From: JAVVFH01 sp032250585
GTDB lineage: Bacteria; Pseudomonadota; Gammaproteobacteria; Xanthomonadales; SZUA-36
Length of the DNA stretch: 12,076 bases
Direction of reading: 5' to 3'
Assembly: GCA_032250585.1 (NCBI GenBank)
Contig: JAVVFH010000094.1
Location: 1-12,076 of the forward strand
A model generated the notes under the pieces. The model worked only from the letters and a program-made list of their open reading frames with translations, was not told the DNA's origin and searched no databases. Both the position numbers and the translations under genes were made by a program. Numbering within the stretch: position 1 is the stretch's first letter; every line of letters starts with the position of its first letter. This document shows positions 6,984 to 12,076 of this stretch, one piece after another.

Positions 6984-8540
6984 GTGGCGGAACAAGGCAA
7001 CAGACCGGATTCCGGTTTTACACGCATCGAGCCAGTGGCGGTCGAGCTGAGCCGTGAGCCATCCGAGCCTGCCCGAAACACAATGCGCCGGCCGCCCGGC
7101 CGGCAAATCCTTAACTGGGTCGGCCTGGGCGTCCTGCTGATCACGGCAGGCCTGGTCATTTTCCTGCTGCCCCGCTGGGTGTCTGCCCCCGCAGTGGATT
7201 CCGCGCCGTCCACGCCGGTGGTCGATCGCAGTGCCGGTGCTGCCCGGGCCAACCCGCAGCCGACCGGTCAGCCGCCGCTTTCCCCGTGGGAAAAAGCACA
7301 GGAATCCCGTATTCGCCGTGAAACGCAGGAATTACTCGAACAGATTCTGAGCGGACAGAAGCTCCTCGAAGAGCGCGGCGTGACGGTCTGGGCGGAGGCG
7401 GAGCATGAACAGGCACTGGAGTTCGCCCGACAGGGCGACGAACTGTACAACCAACTCGACTACCGGGGTGCCCGCGACCGCTACGAACAGGCGTTGCACA
7501 TCGTGCAGGATCTGCAGGAGCGCGTGGACGAGGTCTTCGCGGATGCGATGGAGCGGGGTGAGCAGGCGCTGGCCGACGGTGATTCGGCTGCCGCGATCGA
7601 GGCTTTCGACCTGGCGCTTGCGATAGACTCCATCGATCGCGCAGCCACCCAGGGCCGCGCACGGGCGGACACTCTGGATGCGGTGCTGTCGCTCGTCAGG
7701 AAGGGCGACCGGCTGCTGCAGGATGAGCAGCCGGAGGAGGCCAGGCAAGCCTACCGCGAGGCACTGGAATTGGATGACCAGGCACCACGCGCACGGCAGC
7801 AGATCGCCGCGGCGGAGCAGTTGATCGAGGACCGGGCATTCAAGCAGCAGATGTCGGAGGGTTTCGCCGCGCTTTACGACGGTCGGCCGGAGTCCGCAAG
7901 AAAAGCATTCACCCGGGCGCTGGAGATCAAACCGGCCTCGGCGGACGCGCGCTCGGCGCTGCAGCAGAGCAATCACCAGATCACGGCCCGCAGCATCGAG
8001 TCCTTAATCCTTCAGGCTGAAACACTCGAGACGGAAGAGCGCTGGCACGAGGCGCTGGCAAAGTACGAGGCCGCCCTGAAGCTCGATTCGGCGCTGGCCA
8101 CGGCCCAAGCCGGCCGCGCACGCAGTGCGCTGCGTGCGCAGACCAGCGACCGGCTGGATCAGATCCTGGCGCAGCCCGAACGCCTCTACGATGCCGATGT
8201 GCTGCGTGATGCGCTGGCCTTTCACGAGCGGGTCAGTGCCCTGTCCGATCCGGGTCCGGTCCTGTCACGACAACTCGACAGGACGGGCGAACTGCTGGAG
8301 AAGATGCGCGCGCCGGTCACCATCGAGCTGCAATCGGATAACCAGACCCGGGTGACGCTGCACAAGGTCGGCGAACTCGGTTCCTTTGAGTCCAGGGAAG
8401 TTCGCCTGCGGCCCGGCCGCTACGTGGCGGTCGGCAGTCGTGACGGGTATCGCGACGTGCGCGTGGAATTTATCGTGGACCCGGATAAGCCGGCCCCCTC
8501 AGTAACGATTCGTGCCGATGAAAAGATCACCTTCGGCTGA
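6984..8540 (+). CDS. Single-span membrane protein with periplasmic TPR array and PEGA-like C-terminus
   Basis: This 518-residue protein has a short basic cytoplasmic N-terminus, one membrane span at about 44-63 (VGLGVLLITAGLVIFLL) and a large periplasmic part. After a Pro/Ala-rich linker (68-100) come five or so TPR-like helical pairs at about 143-176, 185-217, 235-268, 290-319 and 340-373. Recurring phrases include ARDRYEQALHI, AIEAFDLALAID, ARQAYREALELD, ARKAFTRALEIK and ALAKYEAALKLD. The last 75 residues form a beta-rich module (LRPGRYVAVGSRDGYRDVRV) resembling a PEGA domain. The GTG start at 6984 is supported by AAGG at 6976-6979, which overlaps the previous stop codon. The TPRs suggest a scaffold for partner proteins, with the PEGA-bearing next gene an obvious candidate. 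No enzymatic residues are seen. The domain call is firm; the function is inferred. Confidence 0.85.
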   Translation: MAEQGNRPDSGFTRIEPVAVELSREPSEPARNTMRRPPGRQILNWVGLGVLLITAGLVIFLLPRWVSAPAVDSAPSTPVVDRSAGAARANPQPTGQPPLSPWEKAQESRIRRETQELLEQILSGQKLLEERGVTVWAEAEHEQALEFARQGDELYNQLDYRGARDRYEQALHIVQDLQERVDEVFADAMERGEQALADGDSAAAIEAFDLALAIDSIDRAATQGRARADTLDAVLSLVRKGDRLLQDEQPEEARQAYREALELDDQAPRARQQIAAAEQLIEDRAFKQQMSEGFAALYDGRPESARKAFTRALEIKPASADARSALQQSNHQITARSIESLILQAETLETEERWHEALAKYEAALKLDSALATAQAGRARSALRAQTSDRLDQILAQPERLYDADVLRDALAFHERVSALSDPGPVLSRQLDRTGELLEKMRAPVTIELQSDNQTRVTLHKVGELGSFESREVRLRPGRYVAVGSRDGYRDVRVEFIVDPDKPAPSVTIRADEKITFG

Positions 8541-10614
8541 CAGGCCCGAACCTGCAGCGGTGGGGTCAGGCAGCGAATCACGTATCTCTCCGACTCGCTT
8601 CACTCCCCCCGACAGCCGTCCGCCGGCCGCTCGTGCGAGACTGCGCCGCGGCGCATTGTTAACCGCCCTGGCGCTGGCGGCCAGCATCGCAGTGGCCTGG
8701 TTTCTGTTGACGGCCCGTGCCGTGTACATCGACGTTTCGCCGCCACAGGCCGACGTCTCGATTCGTGGCGGCCTCAAGCTGAAACTGGCGGATTATTATC
8801 TGCTGCGCGAAGGCGAGTACCTGCTGCGCATCGAGGCCGAAGGTTACCAACCGCTGAGCCAGGAACTGGTCATAGGTGAAGAGCAGAACCAGCGCTACGC
8901 GTTCACGCTGGAACGCCTGCCCGGGCATCTGCGGGTCGACACGGGGCCGGTCAGTGGCGCACGGGTTTTTATCGAACAGAAGGAACGGGCCATTACACCG
9001 GCGGTGATTCGGGACCTCCCTGCCGGTGAGTACCTGCTGCGGGTCACGGCGGATCGGTACTTCCCCTACGAGGAACGCCTGCTGATCGAGGGGCTGGACC
9101 GGGAACAGACTGTTCACGTCAGCCTGGTCCCGGCCTGGGCTGACCTCACGTTTGCGTCCGAACCGGCCGGGGCGGATGTGTTCGTAAATGATGAACTGCT
9201 CGGACAGACACCGCTCACGGCGCCGGTGTTGCAGGGAACACACGCTGTTCGAGTCAAACGCACAGGGTTCAAGCCCTGGCAGGACGAGATCGATGTGACG
9301 GCCAACCAGCCCATGCGCCTGGACGACATTGTGCTGGAGCCGGCCGACGCGGTCGTGTTTCTGGTCTCCGACCCGCCGCGCGCCAACATCACCGTGAACG
9401 GTGATTATCGCGGCCAGACCCCGCTGGAACTCGCCCTGAACCCGGACCAGGATACGATCATCCGGCTGTTCAAGCAGGGTTTTCAAGCTGCCAGTCGGCA
9501 AATGAAGGTCGCTTCAGGGTCCGAACAGCGCCTGCACGTGAACCTGGTGCCCGAACTGGTTACCGTCGAATTCAACGTCACGCCCCCGGACGCCGAGCTG
9601 TATATAGACGGCAATCCGGCCGGCCCGGCGCGACAGACCCTGCAACTGCCTTCGCGTCCGCACCGGATCGAGGTGCGGCGTGAAGGCTATGTCGATTACA
9701 CGACCACGGTAACCCCGCATGCCGGCATGGCGCAGAAGCTGGATCTGAAACTGAAAAGCCTGGAGCAGGCGCGGCAGGAACAGATCAAGCCGCTGATCAC
9801 CACTTCCGCGGGGCAGAAAATGAAACTCCTGTATCCCGAGGGGTTTACGATGGGCGCCTCGCGGCGCGAGCCCGGCCGCCGGGCCAATGAAACGATCCGC
9901 CAGGTCGTCCTCGAGCGGCCTTTTTACCTGGGGCTGCATGAGGTCACCAACGAGCAGTATCGACAGTTCGATAAAGAACATTCCTCCGGTGTCGCCTTTG
10001 GTCGCAGCCTCGACGGCGCACGGCAGCCGGTGGTAAATATCACCTGGGAGCAGGCCGCACGATACTGCAACTGGCTCAGTCAGAGCGAGTCGCTGGCGCC
10101 TTTCTATGTGGAAAAGGGTGATCGCATCGTGGGTTTCAATCCGCTCGCTAACGGTTATCGTCTGCCGACGGAAGCAGAATGGGAGTGGGCCGCCCGGATC
10201 GCTGCCGACGGTTCGCTGCTGAAGTTCCCGTGGGGGCAGCAGTTGCCGCCACAAAAAAACGCCGGCAATTACGCCGACGCATCCGTGGACGGCATGCTGG
10301 CGCGCGTGCTCGCCGAATACGACGACGGCCACATCGTGTCGGCGAACGTCGGCAGCTTTCCCGCTGGAAACAAGGGATTGTTTGACATGGGCGGAAACGT
10401 GGCAGAATGGACGCATGATTTTTACGATACCGCCATCGGCGCGAACACCCGCGGCAGCGTTGACCCGCTCGGTCCCGAAGACGGCGAATTCCACGTCATC
10501 AAGGGCTCCAGCTGGGCCCACGGAACCATCACCGAACTGCGTCTGTCCTACAGGGACTATGACGTGAAGGCCCGTGAAGACCTTGGCTTCAGATTGGCGC
10601 GTTACCTTGATTGA
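8518..10614 (+). CDS. Membrane-anchored PEGA-repeat protein with SUMF1/FGE-like domain
   Basis: This 698-residue protein has an Arg/Pro-rich cytoplasmic N-terminus and one membrane span at about 46-64. Five PEGA-like beta repeats of about 70 residues follow (roughly 69-135, 136-206, 207-276, 277-346, 347-414), seen in phrases such as SEPAGADVFVNDELLGQTPL and SDPPRANITVNGDYRGQTPL. A C-terminal formylglycine-generating-enzyme-like (SUMF1) domain occupies about 436-696: EGFTMGASRREPG, GLHEVTNEQYRQF, YRLPTEAEWEWAA, FDMGGNVAEWTHDFY and a GSSW...LGFRLAR ending. The region that carries the paired catalytic cysteines of true FGE reads GSSWAHGTITELRLSYRDYD and has none, so sulfatase-type oxidation is unlikely. 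A binding or structural role outside the inner membrane is more plausible. The ATG at 8518 was preferred over GTG 8512; either overlaps the previous gene by 23-29 bp, which implies coupled translation. Confidence 0.9.
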   Translation: MKRSPSADRPEPAAVGSGSESRISPTRFTPPDSRPPAARARLRRGALLTALALAASIAVAWFLLTARAVYIDVSPPQADVSIRGGLKLKLADYYLLREGEYLLRIEAEGYQPLSQELVIGEEQNQRYAFTLERLPGHLRVDTGPVSGARVFIEQKERAITPAVIRDLPAGEYLLRVTADRYFPYEERLLIEGLDREQTVHVSLVPAWADLTFASEPAGADVFVNDELLGQTPLTAPVLQGTHAVRVKRTGFKPWQDEIDVTANQPMRLDDIVLEPADAVVFLVSDPPRANITVNGDYRGQTPLELALNPDQDTIIRLFKQGFQAASRQMKVASGSEQRLHVNLVPELVTVEFNVTPPDAELYIDGNPAGPARQTLQLPSRPHRIEVRREGYVDYTTTVTPHAGMAQKLDLKLKSLEQARQEQIKPLITTSAGQKMKLLYPEGFTMGASRREPGRRANETIRQVVLERPFYLGLHEVTNEQYRQFDKEHSSGVAFGRSLDGARQPVVNITWEQAARYCNWLSQSESLAPFYVEKGDRIVGFNPLANGYRLPTEAEWEWAARIAADGSLLKFPWGQQLPPQKNAGNYADASVDGMLARVLAEYDDGHIVSANVGSFPAGNKGLFDMGGNVAEWTHDFYDTAIGANTRGSVDPLGPEDGEFHVIKGSSWAHGTITELRLSYRDYDVKAREDLGFRLARYLD

Positions 10615-10870
10615 GTCGCTTTTGAAAGCAATTGGTCTGAGTCTTTTGCTGGTCAGCGCCGCCGCGGCGGCGCTTGCGCAGGAGCCCACCGGCACCGGTG
10701 ACGGTGAGGCACCCCGCCAGGAGGCCGTGCAGCAGGACCAGGACGCTGACGAGACCGCGCCAGAGCTGTCTGCGGAGGAAGGATCGGAAAAAGTGGAAGC
10801 CGCCGACCGCTTCGAACCGACCGAACAGATCGACGAAGATTATTCCATAGATTTCCCTGTTGATATCTGA
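10574..10870 (+). CDS. Small acidic exported protein
   Basis: This is a 98-residue frame with a signal peptide (AIGLSLLLVSAAAAALAQ, cleavage likely before Gln) and a short, very acidic mature part of about 60 residues ending in DYSIDFPVDI. The start is uncertain. GTG 10574 is preceded by AAGG with short spacing and overlaps the PEGA gene by 41 bp. TTG 10607 and TTG 10622 would give more ordinary signal peptides without the extra charged N-terminus. The C-terminal phrase RFEPTEQIDEDYSIDFPVDI looks conserved in style and is the likely functional part, whereas the middle is Glu/Asp/Gln-rich and probably disordered. It sits just upstream of the channel gene, so a periplasmic partner of the channel is a fair guess. 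No known family was firmly recognised. Confidence 0.65.
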   Translation: MKTLASDWRVTLIESLLKAIGLSLLLVSAAAAALAQEPTGTGDGEAPRQEAVQQDQDADETAPELSAEEGSEKVEAADRFEPTEQIDEDYSIDFPVDI

Positions 10871-10988
10871 CTGTTTGCGTTGCGCTTACTGCAAAAAAGA
10901 ACCATTTCCCCAGGAGCAGCAATGCAGGACATCGGCAGTTTGAGCAAGGGACCGCTGCAGGCGTGGCACGGCAGGTGATTGGACCGTC
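10871..10988 (+). other. Spacer between small exported protein and channel gene
   Basis: This is the largest gap inside the operon at 118 bp. No terminator hairpin or convincing promoter is visible. It contains an 18-codon reading frame with a very good ribosome binding site. Confidence 0.5.
10922..10978 (+). CDS. Possible 18-residue small protein or leader peptide
   Basis: The frame encodes MQDIGSLSKGPLQAWHGR and ends with a TGA at 10976-10978. AGGAG at 10912-10916 lies 5 nt before the ATG and is the best Shine-Dalgarno match in the window, better than that of the following channel gene. The stop lies 10 nt before the channel ATG, and AGGTGA around the stop could help ribosomes restart there. 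It has no hydrophobic segment. It may be a coupling leader for the channel gene or a genuine microprotein; chance cannot be excluded at this length. Confidence 0.35.
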   Translation: MQDIGSLSKGPLQAWHGR

Positions 10989-11789
10989 ATGATAAAACAC
11001 AAGCCCTTTTCCGAATTTATCTATCAGCTGTTCGCGCTGATACTGGCCCTGATTTTTGTGCACGCCATCTATGTCACGGTCATCCGCCCGGCGGCAAATG
11101 CCATCCTCGAAAAGCAGCGCGCCCTGCAGGAAGCAGGTGAAGTCTACGAGGTCGAGCGGTCCCTGTTCGTGGTCATCAAGGATTACGAGCAGGAGGCCTG
11201 TTTCATTCTGGCGTTCTGGGTGTTGGCCATCATGGGGCTGAAAGCGCATGGCCTGATGCAGGAGCGACGGTTGCTGGGGGAATCACTGCTGGACGTCACG
11301 CCCGGCATCAGCATCCTGCCCGAGGATGTGCGTCAATACTCCCGCCGGCTGCAGACGCTTCCGCCGGAAGAACGCGAGCGTTTGCTGCCGCGAGCGCTGC
11401 TGAGCGCCTTGCAGCGTTTCGGATCGACCCACAATGTCCAGGACGCCTCTTCCGCGGTCAAGGAAGTCTGCGAGACCGAATCGGATCGGCTCTATTCGGA
11501 GTTGTCCCTGGTGCGCTACATCATCTGGGCGATTCCCTCCATCGGTTTTATTGGCACGGTGCGCGGCATTGGCGAAGCCCTGGGACAGGCCCATAAAGCC
11601 GTGGAGGGAGACATCGTGGGCGTTACCGTTAGCCTGGGTGTCGCGTTCAATTCAACGTTCATCGCGCTGCTGATCAGTATTTTCATCATGTTTCTGATTC
11701 ATCAGCTGCAATTGATGCAGGAACGGCTGGTGCTGGATGCGCAGAATTATTCCGATGTGAACCTGATTCGCCACCTGCAGGTCCGGTGA
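10989..11789 (+). CDS. MotA/TolQ/ExbB proton channel family protein
   Basis: This 266-residue inner-membrane protein should form the ion-conducting stator-type ring that turns proton- or sodium-motive force into movement of a partner. Predicted membrane spans are at about 10-33, 69-88, 176-198 and 209-240. A cytoplasmic stretch of about 87 residues between spans two and three resembles the MotA layout more than the three-span TolQ/ExbB layout. The family core is IPSIGFIGTVRGIGEALG (182-199) followed by VTVSLGVAFNSTFIALLIS (212-230). Thr190 and Thr223 fall where TolQ/ExbB carry the two polar channel-lining threonines. The C-terminal tail (241-266) is short. The MotB/TolR/ExbD-type partner is not in the window and may lie downstream. 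The ATG at 10989 has only a weak GGA as ribosome binding site. Confidence 0.9.
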   Translation: MIKHKPFSEFIYQLFALILALIFVHAIYVTVIRPAANAILEKQRALQEAGEVYEVERSLFVVIKDYEQEACFILAFWVLAIMGLKAHGLMQERRLLGESLLDVTPGISILPEDVRQYSRRLQTLPPEERERLLPRALLSALQRFGSTHNVQDASSAVKEVCETESDRLYSELSLVRYIIWAIPSIGFIGTVRGIGEALGQAHKAVEGDIVGVTVSLGVAFNSTFIALLISIFIMFLIHQLQLMQERLVLDAQNYSDVNLIRHLQVR

Positions 11790-12076
11790 TGGATAGCGCA
11801 ATGTCAGTGGTTATGGTCGAGCTGAACGACAGCGAAATCCGCGCGGCCCGGGGCGGCAACATCGTGCTGCGCAGCCCGGGCTATGCCATGATCGCCAAGC
11901 TCGGCATTACAGTGGGCGAGGAGGCTCTGCGCAGTGCGCGTCTCAATCCGCGCGCGATGCAGAACCGCTATTGGCAAAATCTGAATCTCGACCCGCTGCC
12001 GACGCCGACCGGCAAGGCGCGCCATCAAGCGGACCTGGCGTATGCGCATTTGCTGGCCATCCACGAACAGGCCGGC
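11789..12076 (+). CDS. N-terminal part of a possible actin/Hsp70-like ATPase (3' end outside window)
   Basis: The frame starts at ATG 11789, whose A is also the last base of the preceding TGA (TGATG overlap), and stays open for 96 codons to the window edge. AGG at 11779-11781 gives suitable ribosome spacing; ATG 11801 is an alternative. Residues 7-36 (VVMVELNDSEIRAARGGNIV then LRSPGYAMI) read like the first beta strands of the actin/Hsp70/MreB fold, where a short strand, a turn and a 'G.IVL..P' phrase precede the first helix. GITVGEEALRSARLNPRAMQ (39-58) matches the next element. The phosphate-binding DLGT-type loop is degenerate here (ELNDSE). With only the first 96 residues visible the call is tentative, but it is co-translated with the channel gene and so part of the same system. 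Confidence 0.5.
   Translation, partial: MDSAMSVVMVELNDSEIRAARGGNIVLRSPGYAMIAKLGITVGEEALRSARLNPRAMQNRYWQNLNLDPLPTPTGKARHQADLAYAHLLAIHEQAG

Noticed and set aside
8518..10614. Genuine formylglycine-generating enzyme activating a sulfatase
   Set aside because: The catalytic cysteine region has no cysteine and no sulfatase gene is nearby.
9514..10695. Minus-strand open frame (393 codons) opposite the PEGA-SUMF1 gene
   Set aside because: The sense strand carries recognisable domains throughout; the antisense product has no domain and no start context.
10989..12076. Zorya-type anti-phage system (ZorA MotA-like plus partners)
   Set aside because: The channel protein lacks the long ZorA cytoplasmic tail, no ZorC/D/E-type protein is seen, and the upstream neighbours are periplasmic or lipidated.

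Overview
The window is a G+C-rich bacterial segment, most likely from a marine or soil gammaproteobacterium. The assignment rests mainly on a cyclopropane fatty acid synthase that reads very close to the E. coli enzyme, and on an envelope-gene style (TonB-like C-terminus, two lipoproteins, MotA/TolQ channel) typical of Gram-negative proteobacteria. No rRNA, tRNA, IS element, CRISPR array or integration site was seen.

Left part (1-3424): the C-terminal end of a protein resembling LVIVD-repeat proteins, then two convergent lipid-type genes whose stop codons are only 10 bp apart. These are a DHCR24/BfaA-type FAD-linked oxidoreductase (+) and a Cfa-type methyltransferase (-). The pairing recalls the actinobacterial BfaA/BfaB (TmsA/TmsB) system for 10-methyl branched fatty acids, but here the methyltransferase looks like canonical Cfa. 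A gene-free stretch of about 430 bp follows, holding the cfa promoter region and, at its right end, a sigma70-like promoter overlapped by a perfect AT-rich palindrome.

Right part (3425-12076, running off the end): a tightly packed, single-strand operon of at least eight genes. In order: a secreted TPR protein with a TonB-like C-terminal domain; a disordered Ala/Gly/Pro-rich lipoprotein; a lipoprotein with a glycine-zipper segment; a single-span membrane protein with a periplasmic TPR array; a single-span membrane protein with five PEGA-like repeats fused to a SUMF1/FGE-like domain that lacks the catalytic cysteines; a small acidic exported protein; an 18-codon reading frame with a strong Shine-Dalgarno sequence; a MotA/TolQ/ExbB-type channel subunit; and the start of a protein that may be an actin/Hsp70-like ATPase.

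Taken together, the operon looks like an uncharacterised cell-envelope machine. It would have an inner-membrane channel able to use ion-motive force, two inner-membrane proteins with large periplasmic interaction domains, two lipoproteins that could reach the outer membrane, and a possible cytoplasmic ATPase. This is an inference from domain content and gene order; its biological output cannot be read from the sequence. This operon is the best candidate for an undescribed system in the window.
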